64,000 bases of DNA from Paenibacillus sp. PastM-3 (GCF_029893965.1 NZ_JARXXP010000001.1:310001-374000); one strand, 5' to 3'; counted from the first letter of the stretch, positions 48,646-57,649 are shown. Made by a program: numbers and translations. The notes: generated from the letters alone by a model not told the origin.

Positions 48646-49496
48646 TTAATATTCAACCTTCCACATGTATCTGCGCGTCTTAAGCGGATGCTCTCTTTCG
48701 GCAGCAAACGCCTGGTTATAGACGGGATATACGTTGTTAAACAGGGAGTGGTTGAAGTGGTCTACAACCGAGCTGTCGATGGTGGACAATCCAAGGTCCT
48801 TGGCATCCAGCACTTCCACCCGTTTGGCGTACCGGTTCAGGAAGCTGAGTGCCCGCTCGTCCAGCGGACGGGTGCTGCCTACGGATACCTGAGTGATAAA
48901 TGGAATTTCTGCATCTGTAATTTCAAACGGCCCGTGAAAATATTCGCCGGAATGAATGCTGGCATAATTGATCCACTGCATCTCCATGAAGATGCAGATG
49001 CTTTGCATATATGCTGCACCGTATCCTGCTCCACTGGCCATAGTATAAATAACGGAATCGTCTTTGTAATTTTTGGCGAAGATAAGTGCGCGTTTCTCTA
49101 CGTGTTGGCGGGCCTGCTTCACAATCCGGTCGATTCTCAATATGCAATCCATGAATTGATTGTAGTGTTCATAACCTTCAGTCTGACTTAAAATTCATAA
49201 TTGTTAACAGGACCTGAATTGTCTTTTCAGCAGTAATATCTTTAGTTTCTGGCGTATTTCCTTTATGGGAGGCGACGACAATCACAGAATTTTCACCAAA
49301 TGCCTTTGGCGTGTTGTGAACGAATTCATTGCTGTTATAGAGGCCTACTTTAATGTCTGATGCCTCTTTCTCCATAAAGGTTTTGGCGGGATAAAACGCT
49401 CCCTAAGATCCGCCGCAAGCCGCATTATACAACTGTTTGATGCGGCCTACCTCTTTTTATCTGCTGTGCTGTGATTTATACGATAATTTGTTTCAT
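48646..49496 (-). pseudogene. Second SIS-domain deglycase gene (FraB/FrlB-like), decayed
   Basis: The 3' part (48646-49152) is an intact second SIS domain (SVIYTMASGAGYGAAYMQSI, HSGEYFHGPFEI, ending HPLKTRRYMWKVEY). The 5' part keeps NAACGGS but then has an in-frame TAG before GAFYPAKTFMEKEAS. After KGNTPETKDI a deletion of about 75 codons and a frame change remove the linker between the SIS domains. Compared with the intact paralog at 32882 the lesions are clear. The remaining paralog could supply the activity. Confidence 0.85.
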
Positions 49497-49515
49497 GGAC
49501 GCTCCTTTCTATTTG

Positions 49516-49602
49516 TATGATACATTTGCGATAACTTAATTTAAACATGCTTTTGTATTGTAATATCATGTAACTAAAATAACACAATGTAATACATTTA
49601 TC
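49516..49602. promoter_or_regulatory. Candidate operators of the second GntR regulator
   Basis: ACAATGTAATACATTTATC (49584) and TGATACATTTGCG (about 49518) lie before the decayed deglycase gene. ACAATACAATACATTTGTA (49743-49761) lies before the divergent gntR gene. The common word is (A/T)RATACATTTRY, as expected for one regulator controlling both sides. Confidence 0.45.
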
Positions 49603-49803
49603 AAGATAGTACATTCCTTTTTTTAAAAAAATCATATCTAAGACTAATTATTGGATTTTTAAGCGTTTACTTTTCCCGGAAATGGTTATGAAGTTGTTAA
49701 CTACTTGCGTAGTTTGATATAATATAGAAATACAGTTATAAAACAATACAATACATTTGTAGGAATAACAAATGATTTCATAATGCTGGAGGTTTGTTCA
49801 TAC

Positions 49804-50514
49804 ATGCTTGACCATTCCGAGTCATCCCCTTTATACAAGCAGCTTCAGGAGAAAATTTTAGACTCCATCCACAGCGGTTCCCTTAAGCCGGGAGATAAAC
49901 TGCCTACGGAACTGGAACTAAGTGAGGCCAATCAGGTAAGCCGGGTTACAGTACGTTCTGCCTTGGATTCACTCACCTCTGAGGGGTATTTGGTGCGTAT
50001 TCCGGGGAGAGGTACATTTATAACCAAAGACAAGATCAAAAAAAATGTTGCTGAAACCATAGGATTCAGCGAAACTTGCAGACTGCAAAATAAAATTCCC
50101 GGCGCCAAGGTCATCAAGTGTGTGATCGAAGATGCTACACTTTCCGATCACGAGCATTTGGGTCTGCAACCCGGGGACAAAATTATCAACATTGAGCGCA
50201 TCCGGTATGCCGACAGCGTTCCGATTTCCGTAGAGTATTCACGTTTCCCTTCCTCCTACTCTTTTCTGCTAAATGAGGACTTGAACGATAAATCGTTGTA
50301 CGAGATTTTAAGAACGAAATACAAAGTCTCCTTCGCGCATGCAAGAAAATACATTGTAATGGAGTATGCCTCCTTTGATGTGGCCACTTACTTGAACATT
50401 GCTGAAGGGCACCCGCTGCTCAGTATTAAAAGTACAGTGTCCAGTCCCGACGGAACCAAGATTCACCGTTCCAAACAGCTGATTTTGGGCGACAAATTTG
50501 AGCTGATCGTGTAA
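49804..50514 (+). CDS. GntR/HutC-family regulator (second)
   Basis: This regulator has a winged helix (LPTELELSEANQVSRVTVRS) and a UTRA domain (about 85-236). It is divergent from the deglycase-kinase-carrier operon, its likely target. I use the ATG (LDHSESSPLYKQ), 11 bases after GGAGG. An earlier in-frame ATG at 49783 has no ribosome site. It is the counterpart of the regulator at 43882, but the two candidate operator motifs differ. Confidence 0.9.
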   Translation: MLDHSESSPLYKQLQEKILDSIHSGSLKPGDKLPTELELSEANQVSRVTVRSALDSLTSEGYLVRIPGRGTFITKDKIKKNVAETIGFSETCRLQNKIPGAKVIKCVIEDATLSDHEHLGLQPGDKIINIERIRYADSVPISVEYSRFPSSYSFLLNEDLNDKSLYEILRTKYKVSFAHARKYIVMEYASFDVATYLNIAEGHPLLSIKSTVSSPDGTKIHRSKQLILGDKFELIV

Positions 50515-50529
50515 CACCAAAAAAGGAGA

Positions 50530-50715
50530 GCCTCTTTATAGGTAACCCCCTCCACCCCGTCAGCCTGCTCTACTGTCTCTTTGAAGGTGGATAAAATGGT
50601 TTCATCGAATCCGTCGGATAAATGGTGCGAAGCTTCACGAAAGATTTCCCAGGCTGTTTTGCAGATCACCAAATTAACAAGTATAGCTTTTACGGGGTCG
50701 AGCCACGGAAGGTTA
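50530..50715 (-). pseudogene. Cation diffusion facilitator transporter remnant
   Basis: The minus strand encodes LPWLDPVKAILVNLVICKTA then WEIFREASHHLSDGFDE and a segment ending QADGVEGV. This is the end of the last membrane helix and the start of the cytoplasmic domain of CDF metal-efflux proteins, normally about 300 residues. Neither end continues. Confidence 0.6.
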
Positions 50716-50920
50716 AACTGGGAACCGATGGATACCGATCACAAGAGGCTTGTCGCAAGGCTCGCTCACAAAGATAAATCCTTCTATCCGGACCAAATGT
50801 ATGTTCAGGATTGCTCCCTCAGTAAGGAATGGCCTTTCCATTACTTCTAATTGCATAACATACCGGGTAATAGTAAGTTAAGCTGAATTTTGGGGCTAGG
50901 CTTAAATATCGAACCTGGAA

Positions 50921-51065
50921 AAGGGACAAAGTTCTTGTCCTGAGCAAAGGACAAGAACTTGATCCCTTAAAACAGAAAACCCGCGCTAGGCGCGGGCTCT
51001 TATGGGGCTATGTTCTTTTCTTCCTACACTTCTTAGTCCCTTGTAGGACAAGAACTTGATCCCAT
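50921..51065. repeat. Dispersed palindromic repeat, copy C
   Basis: The long stem is AAGGGACAAAGTTCTTGTCC (50921-50940) with GGACAAGAACTTGATCCCTT (50949-50968), two mismatches, loop TGAGCAAA as in copy B. AAAACAGAAA and a perfect GC hairpin CCCGCGC-TAG-GCGCGGG (50980-50996) follow, then a degenerate right arm and a further word (GGACAAGAACTTGATCCCAT, 51046-51065). On the minus strand the GC hairpin is followed by TTTTCTGTTTT and could end the transcript of the gene at 51160. Confidence 0.85.
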
Positions 51066-51159
51066 ACAATCAAAAGGCCGCGAATGCCGCACCACCATTT
51101 CCCCAGAAGACACTTGACGATAGCAGACTGCTTTTAATTGAAAACAGCTAGCCGGTAAT

Positions 51160-53169
51160 TCAGAATACTAGGGGCGCTGAGAGATACCTGATTTCCCCAT
51201 AGGTTCCAACAAAGATAAATTTCCCGTACATCTTAATACCGTCCTTCATCATTTCGGTACCGAATACCTGCACCCCAGGATGTTGTTCCGGCATTGCGAC
51301 CTTCTTCCACTGGATACCATCCTTAGATACAAAATACTGATCATAGAAAACATAATCTCCGTTGGTTTCGTTATAGGTGTGATTCATGGCAAAGAAGGAT
51401 CCGTCGAATGAGGTCAGAAAATCAAAACCACTATTATGATCTACTAAGTTTGTCGTTTTTTTCGTCCAATTCAGGCCATCTTTCGATACCCACACTCTTC
51501 CGGGTGCATAAGGGTCAGTGGCCATATAAGCGGTACCGGACCAAGCCAGATAAGACTCATTCAAATCCAGGACCTTCACCAGTTTCCACTGGACGCCATC
51601 CGTTGTCTGCATAAGCTTCGTCGTACCAATTCCGGTATTAAAGTTATGAACACGGAAGGACGCCAGCAGTTTTTTTCCATCCCATACCATTGAAGTCAGC
51701 CAATCTTTGCTTACACTGGCGATACGCGTCCAATTCACTCCATCTTTGGATGTATACGTTCCGTAGACTTGATCGGAAGCGACAAAGAACGACCCGGCCC
51801 ACATAATTTTCGTTAAATCCCCAAACTGATCTTTGAATGATACTTTGGCCTGCTTCCAGCTTGAACCCTCTGTTGAATAATAGACCCCGCCATTGCCGAC
51901 GGCTACGAATTTATTTGCACCCCAAGCTACATCAAACAGGCTGGCTCTGCCGAACTTCTCTCTGTAAGAAAAAGGATTGCTGGATCTCCATGTTTTCCCG
52001 TCATCCGTATAAACAACGCTTCCGTACATGCCTACGGCTACCGTTCTTTTTCCATTTGTGGCAAGGGCATTAAAATCACCGCTTGTCGCCGTCCCGATCA
52101 ATCGGTAACTCCAGGTTGAACCGTTTTTTGTATATATCGAGTAAGTTCCATCCGGGGAATTCTGCTTATCATTAGAACCGATACCGGCAAATCCGCCCTT
52201 AACCGGATACATGGTATAGATATTCGTCTGAAGATAAGACAGGTTTATCTTCTTCCAAGTAACCCCGTCATTCGATGTATAGGCGATATTGGAGTTCGCC
52301 CCTCCATCCAAATTTGATGAACCGGTCACAATGTAAGTGTTATTCCCGTATAGGACCGTCTTGAGCTGAACGCCGTTTGGCGATTTACTCTGCTTCTTCC
52401 AGTCCACTCCGTCTATAGAGGTGTAAATCCCGTTCCCAACTCCGATATACTGCTTGCCCGTCCAGATGAAATCTCGAATCGCCGCGGAAGCATTATAGGT
52501 TTTGGCGGACCATGTAACACCATCCTTGGAAACAAGCACATATTTGTTATCATAGCTGCTTACAAAGAAAGTATTATTGACCACATGCAGTCCGTTCCAG
52601 CCCCTTTGACTTTTTAAGATGTACGAAGTGGTCCAGTTGATGCCATCTTTAGAAGTAAAGACGTGCTTGGTGCCTAAAGCAACAAAACCGTTCGTCCCCC
52701 ACTCCAATTGTTCTATTGTTTCGCCCGGGGCAAAGTCAACTTTTGTCCAAGAAAGACCGTCCGGAGAGGTAAATGCTTCGGATGGCTTATTGTAAAGGTC
52801 CATATCATACGTTGTATTTGTACCAAACATGACATACTTTTTTCCATCCCATGCGATTGTGGTCAGATGGTAATTACCGAACTTGGATAATGCTTTCCAG
52901 CTTACTCCGTCTTTAGACTTTATTACGGTTCCGTAAGGGCCTACTGCTAAGTACTCATTATTCTTGCCCTGGGTTAAGGCATAAGGGGCATTGGAGCTGA
53001 AACTAAAGTCTTCTGTCCATCCGTCACCGATTGAATGCGGGGATTCTTGAAGTGTGATGGAGTCTATCTCGTTGTATTTCTCAAGCGCCATAGCCTTAGT
53101 ATTAAACCCCAGCACCGACAACACCAATGTCAGACAAAGAATCACTGCAATAAATCTACTTTTTCTCAT
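51160..53169 (-). CDS. Secreted Asp-box (BNR-like) beta-propeller protein
   Basis: This 669-residue protein has a signal peptide (MRKSRFIAVILCLTLVLSVL) and no anchor. The rest is built of more than ten repeats with the Asp-box pattern S-x-D-G-x-x-W (SKDGVSWKA, TSPDGLSWTK, SKDGINWTT, TSNDGVTWKK and so on), which folds into one or two beta-propellers. Sialidases, photosynthesis factor YCF48-like proteins and adhesins use this fold. No catalytic residues can be assigned. It is followed by repeat copy C and preceded by the SLH gene, perhaps a surface-associated pair. The ATG follows AGGAGGGT. Confidence 0.85.
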   Translation of the reverse strand: MRKSRFIAVILCLTLVLSVLGFNTKAMALEKYNEIDSITLQESPHSIGDGWTEDFSFSSNAPYALTQGKNNEYLAVGPYGTVIKSKDGVSWKALSKFGNYHLTTIAWDGKKYVMFGTNTTYDMDLYNKPSEAFTSPDGLSWTKVDFAPGETIEQLEWGTNGFVALGTKHVFTSKDGINWTTSYILKSQRGWNGLHVVNNTFFVSSYDNKYVLVSKDGVTWSAKTYNASAAIRDFIWTGKQYIGVGNGIYTSIDGVDWKKQSKSPNGVQLKTVLYGNNTYIVTGSSNLDGGANSNIAYTSNDGVTWKKINLSYLQTNIYTMYPVKGGFAGIGSNDKQNSPDGTYSIYTKNGSTWSYRLIGTATSGDFNALATNGKRTVAVGMYGSVVYTDDGKTWRSSNPFSYREKFGRASLFDVAWGANKFVAVGNGGVYYSTEGSSWKQAKVSFKDQFGDLTKIMWAGSFFVASDQVYGTYTSKDGVNWTRIASVSKDWLTSMVWDGKKLLASFRVHNFNTGIGTTKLMQTTDGVQWKLVKVLDLNESYLAWSGTAYMATDPYAPGRVWVSKDGLNWTKKTTNLVDHNSGFDFLTSFDGSFFAMNHTYNETNGDYVFYDQYFVSKDGIQWKKVAMPEQHPGVQVFGTEMMKDGIKMYGKFIFVGTYGEIRYLSAPLVF

Positions 53170-53236
53170 GTTACCCTCCTGATGTTAGGTTCTTGCTGTT
53201 TTAAGTAATTACTTCAACTATTTCTTAAGCTCTGTA

Positions 53237-54742
53237 TCAAGGAAGAGTAATTTTACGTTTTGAAAATATACCCACGGCATCTTTCCAGGTCATTTGAATG
53301 TTGCCATTACTGTACGGCAGCTTAACGTCGTAAATAGTCTTATTACCGAGTTGCTCCTCACGGTCGTTTTCTTGGTAGTAGGTCACATCACCTTTAAAGC
53401 TTAAAGTTCCTGTTGCCACACCGTTAAGGATTTTACCGTTAAACTGGAATTCTTTTGACTTATAAACAAGGCTATCTTTATAATTCCATCTCAAGGTAGC
53501 GTATACCGTTGTGCCGATGCTTGGAAGCTTATATTCCCTGACCCAAACTCTTCTGTAGACTCTGCCGTTGCCCTCAAATTCCCCTTCACCACCCGGCGAC
53601 CTGTTTCCCCCGTCCAGATCTTCGCTCTCTGACAACACATACTGTTTATAGCTTTGAAAAATGAGTTCACTGTTGTCCACTTGTCCATTTGTGACTACCA
53701 TCACGTTTGCAAACTTTTTAGACGCTTGGTTCACTGCAAACCATAGTTCATCTATAGATTCTGAGGGCATCATAAAAACCCCGTTGATTTTCTCCATTGG
53801 TTTTAGTCCATCGAAGGGGATTTCTTCTTCTGCAAAACTTGAGTTAGCCGGATTATAATGCGTAAAGCCCTCTTGATCTCCAGCTCTAAATGTATTCGTC
53901 TCTCCCATATTTATTGTAGTTACGCTGCCATCACTATTTTCCATGTATATGATTCCAAATGCAGAGCAGATCTCCTGAATCGGATAATAGTAAATGTTGT
54001 TCATCTTAACAGGTTGTGTTTTGAAATGAAGGGGCCTGTTATCAAGCTTAATAACCGGTGCATCATTAGATGCGTTGTGACTAACCTTATAAGTAAGGTT
54101 TGATAAAGGGATGTCTGGCAGCACACTGGCATCGGAACTCTGTGCTGGTCTTGGAAGCAACAACTCCACTGCCCCGAAATCAGACAGGTTCTTGATAAAT
54201 TGCACGGCCTCAGCCCGTGTAAGTGTTTTCGAACCGTTAAATCCGGCAATTGTCGGCTGGTCGCCTGTCCCTTTAGCGAGGCCCTTACTGTACATGTAAC
54301 GAATGGAATCGTCCCCATCATAGTGCACACCTTGCGTCGAAGCGATCAGCTCCGCTACGCGAAGCCGGCTGATCGGGCTGTTATGCTCCTCCGTGTCCGA
54401 CGGATCGACAGGATAATTCAAAGATGAAGCGAGCTCATAGTAGGGTTCCGACCAACTCATAGTACCTTTCCGGATATCCGGCCTAAAGTTACGAATGAGC
54501 ATGGAAAGGAACTCAGCCTCTGTCACCGCGTTATTAGGTTTAAATGTGCCGTCGTCATAACCGCTGACGATATTTTTGCTAACCGCCCAGGCGACACTGT
54601 CAGCTGACCAGTGGGACTTCATGTCCTTAAATGGGGCTTGCTGCTGTTGCTGATTGTCTGCAAGGGCACCCTGTACGGGGAAACTGACCATTGCCAAGGT
54701 TACAGCCGTTTGAAGCAATAACTGTTTAATCGATCTCCTCAT
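53237..54742 (-). CDS. S-layer-homology (SLH) protein with copper-amine-oxidase-like domain
   Basis: This 501-residue exported protein has a signal peptide (RRSIKQLLLQTAVTLAMVSF) and then three SLH modules. These are about 30-85 (FKDMKSHWSADSVAWAVSKN), a weak one at 90-140, and 150-195 with LTRAEAVQF. A domain like the N-terminal part of copper amine oxidase follows (MNNIYYYPIQEICSAFGI). SLH modules bind pyruvylated cell-wall polymer. I start it at ATG behind GAAAGGA; the frame stays open 66 codons upstream only because it runs through a riboswitch. A terminator and c-di-GMP-I aptamer precede it. Confidence 0.88.
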   Translation of the reverse strand: MRRSIKQLLLQTAVTLAMVSFPVQGALADNQQQQQAPFKDMKSHWSADSVAWAVSKNIVSGYDDGTFKPNNAVTEAEFLSMLIRNFRPDIRKGTMSWSEPYYELASSLNYPVDPSDTEEHNSPISRLRVAELIASTQGVHYDGDDSIRYMYSKGLAKGTGDQPTIAGFNGSKTLTRAEAVQFIKNLSDFGAVELLLPRPAQSSDASVLPDIPLSNLTYKVSHNASNDAPVIKLDNRPLHFKTQPVKMNNIYYYPIQEICSAFGIIYMENSDGSVTTINMGETNTFRAGDQEGFTHYNPANSSFAEEEIPFDGLKPMEKINGVFMMPSESIDELWFAVNQASKKFANVMVVTNGQVDNSELIFQSYKQYVLSESEDLDGGNRSPGGEGEFEGNGRVYRRVWVREYKLPSIGTTVYATLRWNYKDSLVYKSKEFQFNGKILNGVATGTLSFKGDVTYYQENDREEQLGNKTIYDVKLPYSNGNIQMTWKDAVGIFSKRKITLP

Positions 54743-54783
54743 CTGTTCTTTCCTTTCTGCATCCCTTTTAATACCATGATAAA

Positions 54784-54808
54784 AAGCTTCCTTAAAGTAA
54801 GGAAGCTT
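54784..54808 (-). terminator. Riboswitch expression-platform terminator
   Basis: On the minus strand AAGCTTCC-TTACTTTAA-GGAAGCTT is followed by TTTATC. It lies 42 bases before the SLH start codon and after the c-di-GMP aptamer, so it is a regulated terminator rather than the end of a gene. Confidence 0.8.
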
Positions 54809-54850
54809 GGGGTTGAATGCAAAAAAATAAGCATTTAGACTGAATGAATG

Positions 54851-54940
54851 CAGACTGGCGATCGTTATTTCCCGGTTGAAATCGACGACCCATGCCTTTG
54901 CGTCCCGGCTTTTCAACCGGTTTGCCCCAAAATCTATCAT
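54851..54940 (-). promoter_or_regulatory. Cyclic di-GMP-I (GEMM-I) riboswitch
   Basis: The minus strand reads GGGGCAAACC, then a six-pair stem CCGGTT-GAAA-AGCCGG with a GAAA tetraloop, then GGGACGCAAAGGC. This is the hallmark of GEMM-I aptamers (GGCAAACC...GAAA...GGGACGCAAAGCC). A second helix closes with GCC near 54858. A terminator follows. The aptamer would control the SLH gene at the level of transcription termination in response to c-di-GMP. Confidence 0.88.
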
Positions 54941-54961
54941 ATGTATGTAAGTTTTGTGAAC

Positions 54962-54967
54962 AGTATA
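54962..54967 (-). promoter_or_regulatory. Probable -10 element before the riboswitch
   Basis: TATACT lies about 22 bases ahead of the aptamer on the minus strand, which would start the transcript just before it. The -35 region at 17-base spacing is only a T-rich stretch, so the promoter is weakly supported. Confidence 0.4.
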
Positions 54968-55241
54968 GCACGAAAGGTGAATATAAAAAACCTACATTGG
55001 TATTAATGTAACATTACCGACAGGCAGCTTTCCTGATGATCTTACCGGGACTGCAAGATTGCAGCGATAATTCCATATTGAGCAGCTTAATTCAGTCGGC
55101 AGCATATTTGATTCCATCGTCTCGTTTTACTAGTGATTAATAAGCAATGTAAAAATAACTATGTAGAATTTAAACCGAACATCGAATTTTTAAATTATAT
55201 TTTTCGTAACCCCATATCCATTATTTAATTGTTTACACAGG
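54968..55241. other. AT-rich intergenic region
   Basis: About 270 bases between the riboswitch promoter and the ASCH gene contain no credible gene. I see only AT-rich sequence and no strong structure. Confidence 0.6.
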
Positions 55242-55685
55242 TCATATCATCAACTCTTCGTCTATCGGATATTCCCATAGTCCCAGTTTCCCCTTCACAG
55301 GAATATAAGGCTTCAGCACACGAAAACCCGCTATTTCCCACGCAAAATAACCTGGACTGTAATCGCCTAACAGGAAGTCCTCACCCGTCACAACCTTCCC
55401 GCAATCCAGAATGGCTGACGTATGATCAGCGTCGATGACTTGATAACAATTTGTAAGCTCGCAAGTTGCAAGGATAACCCCCGTAGGAAGGTTTTGTTCC
55501 GTATAGCCATCCTTGACGAGTAAAGAACGTATGGGTTCATATTTGCAGGCCAGCTTATCGACTTTCTGGCTTGCGTGAATGGCCAATGGACCGCGATACC
55601 GCGTCTTCCAGGATCTTGTTTCATAGAGAGTCTCGCCTTGCACAAGCAGAGTCGCCCATGGTTGAATCATGGATAATACTTTCAT
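55242..55685 (-). CDS. ASCH domain protein
   Basis: This 147-residue protein begins KVLSMIQPWATLLVQGETLY and contains ETRSWKTRYRGPLAIHASQK, the ASCH (ASC-1 homology) fold with its RNA-binding-like cleft. The family acts on or binds RNA or nucleosides, with few members characterised. The start is uncertain: the ATG used has GAGGA immediately ahead, and another ATG lies five codons upstream. Confidence 0.88.
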   Translation of the reverse strand: MKVLSMIQPWATLLVQGETLYETRSWKTRYRGPLAIHASQKVDKLACKYEPIRSLLVKDGYTEQNLPTGVILATCELTNCYQVIDADHTSAILDCGKVVTGEDFLLGDYSPGYFAWEIAGFRVLKPYIPVKGKLGLWEYPIDEELMI

Positions 55686-55719
55686 TCCTCTACGCCCCAT
55701 TTCGGTTCATAATGAATTA

Positions 55720-55982
55720 CTATTCCCCAAACATTCTCGAGACTTTCCATACCAGCATAAAAAGGCGGTGTTGCCATGATAATATGCAGACTAAGCAGAA
55801 TCCCCATCATCAGCAACTCCGAATGAAAAAAACTGCAACACATAGCCAGCAGCCAGCAGCTGAACGGCAGAGTGGACGGTACCTATAGCTATATCCTTTT
55901 CCAGTCCAAGCTTCTGCCAGATGGAGATCAGCATCGTTCCAATAACAAACAGCTTGAGAAATCCGGTTGGTGTTCTTTCCAT
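55720..55982 (-). pseudogene. FetB-like (UPF0014) permease, N-terminal remnant
   Basis: The segment LKLFVIGTMLISIWQKLGLE and KDIAIGTVHSAVQLLAAGYV matches the first helices of FetB-type iron-export permeases (about 260 residues). The frame ends after some 60 codons, and a later helix-like stretch (GILLSLHIIMA) lies in another frame. Only this N-terminal piece remains. Confidence 0.6.
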
Positions 55983-56021
55983 GAAGTGGAGTTCAGGAGG
56001 GGAATTGCCTCGTCTCTGGAA

Positions 56022-57479
56022 TCAGTGGGTTTCCCCGCGGTGCAGAAATTCATCAATCATCGCTTTGTATTTGTCCAGACTGTACCCGTTATACATTCGG
56101 GAAGTAAGCGTACGGGTGTTTCCAAAGAAAAAGCGTTCAAACTGTTTCTGTCTGCCGCCGAAGGGACCGATACCCAGTTCCCAGGTCAGCCGGAAAAGAG
56201 AAATCCGGTCGCAGGCTGATGTATCCTGTCCTTTTAGATACAGACGGATAAAGTCGCTGGCATCAGATTCCAGGTCCGTCTCGGAAGGAAGCATAATAAG
56301 GATGATGGAACTGATGTCCTGGAGCATACCCAGCATCTCCTGATAAAAAGAGGAATACTGCATCGCAGCAGCAATCAGCGGCTTTTTGGCTGGCACATAA
56401 TAGCCCTTGGAATCCGGTTCTGCCATCATTTCCGAAGCCAGGCGAAGGGATTTCAAATTTTCAAGCATGGTCAAAATCCGGGATATCCGCTCTATAGTAA
56501 CCGCTTCGAGAGCGATATTTTGTTCATCCGACAATTTAGAGATCAGGCCAAGGAGAAATTCCGTCTTGGCAATGTAGCGTGTAAGCACCTGATGACCGGC
56601 ATGGCTGTGAAAATTCCCTTCGCTGAACAGCCGCTCTCCGATCTCTTCATTCCCTAAGTAAAAGATACGGTTGCGTGGTATGAACACGTGATCGAAGATA
56701 ACCATGGCGTCCATTTCTTCAAATCTGCTGCTCAGCGGATGATCATAATGAGATGAGCCTGAATAACTCTCACGACAAATGAAGGTCATCCCTTCCAGAT
56801 CATTGGGAACGGCAAATGCAAAGGCATATGGATTATCCTGTTCCTGCATGGAAGGGAAAGGTGAAGGGCACACCAGTATTTCATCACAGGTTGCTGCCTG
56901 CGTAGCCATCATAAAAGCACCGTTTACCACAATTCCGTTCTCATTGCGATCGATAACTTTAGCTGCAATGGAATCATCAACCTCGTCCACCAGCTCGGAC
57001 AATCGGCTGGCAAACGGCTGAATGAATGCATGGGATAATGTGATGTCCTGACTGCGGCAGTATTGATAGTACTTTTTGAGATTATCTTCATATTCCGGAT
57101 TATATTCTTGTAACAGATAAGCCGCGGTATATAAAGACATCAGCGTCGTGTTCATATAATCTGGTGATCTCCCTAAAAACCCATGGTGCTTCTCTACCCA
57201 CAATTCCATCATGATTCTCCTGCGAACCAGGTCTTCCTTGCTTCTCGGTGCCAGAAAGGAAAGTCCGTAACGCTCCCCGTCAGTCCCGCTTTGATAGGTC
57301 ATTTGTTCCATGATTTCCTTCTGATGCTGCATATCATACATTTCAGCTTGGGTCTTCATTAATCCGTTGAAGGCGGGATGGCTGGATAAAGGCCTTTTGA
57401 TGGTTTTACCCTGATACCATATATTGATTTGCTGGCGGTTGATACGCTCGGTATATTCTTTGCCGTTCTTAACTGCCAT
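56022..57479 (-). CDS. HpaB-family flavin-dependent monooxygenase
   Basis: This 485-residue protein has the length and pattern of 4-hydroxyphenylacetate 3-hydroxylase large components (acyl-CoA dehydrogenase fold using reduced FAD). Examples are SRSPDYMNTTL-like GRSPDYMNTTLMSLY, SHAFIQPFASR, GIVVNGAFMMATQAATCDE and the C-terminal RMYNGYSLDKYKAMID. The flavin reductase partner HpaC is not encoded nearby. I use the ATG of AVKNGKEY behind GGGGTGG. The substrate is a phenol or similar but unknown. Confidence 0.85.
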   Translation of the reverse strand: MAVKNGKEYTERINRQQINIWYQGKTIKRPLSSHPAFNGLMKTQAEMYDMQHQKEIMEQMTYQSGTDGERYGLSFLAPRSKEDLVRRRIMMELWVEKHHGFLGRSPDYMNTTLMSLYTAAYLLQEYNPEYEDNLKKYYQYCRSQDITLSHAFIQPFASRLSELVDEVDDSIAAKVIDRNENGIVVNGAFMMATQAATCDEILVCPSPFPSMQEQDNPYAFAFAVPNDLEGMTFICRESYSGSSHYDHPLSSRFEEMDAMVIFDHVFIPRNRIFYLGNEEIGERLFSEGNFHSHAGHQVLTRYIAKTEFLLGLISKLSDEQNIALEAVTIERISRILTMLENLKSLRLASEMMAEPDSKGYYVPAKKPLIAAAMQYSSFYQEMLGMLQDISSIILIMLPSETDLESDASDFIRLYLKGQDTSACDRISLFRLTWELGIGPFGGRQKQFERFFFGNTRTLTSRMYNGYSLDKYKAMIDEFLHRGETH

Positions 57480-57649
57480 GGCCCACCACCCCATTCATGA
57501 AGATTCAACGGTTCAGCCAATTTGACTAATCCAGTTTCTCTAAAATACGTTGTACCGTTAAAAGCAGTACATTGTCCATGTTCAAACATTTACTTCAGGT
57601 GACAGCCATGGATATACATTTTATGCTGATTCATTCCGCTTCACATAAG

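Noticed and set aside
50581-50850. Plus-strand open frame of 89 codons
   Set aside because: Its first half is antisense to the CDF remnant, and the rest has no recognisable homology.
53237-54940. Longer version of the SLH protein starting at 54940
   Set aside because: The extra 66 codons translate the riboswitch and terminator. The signal peptide and ribosome site fit the start at 54742.
55571-55888. Plus-strand open frame over the ASCH gene and FetB remnant
   Set aside because: It is antisense to recognisable minus-strand sequence and has no ribosome site.
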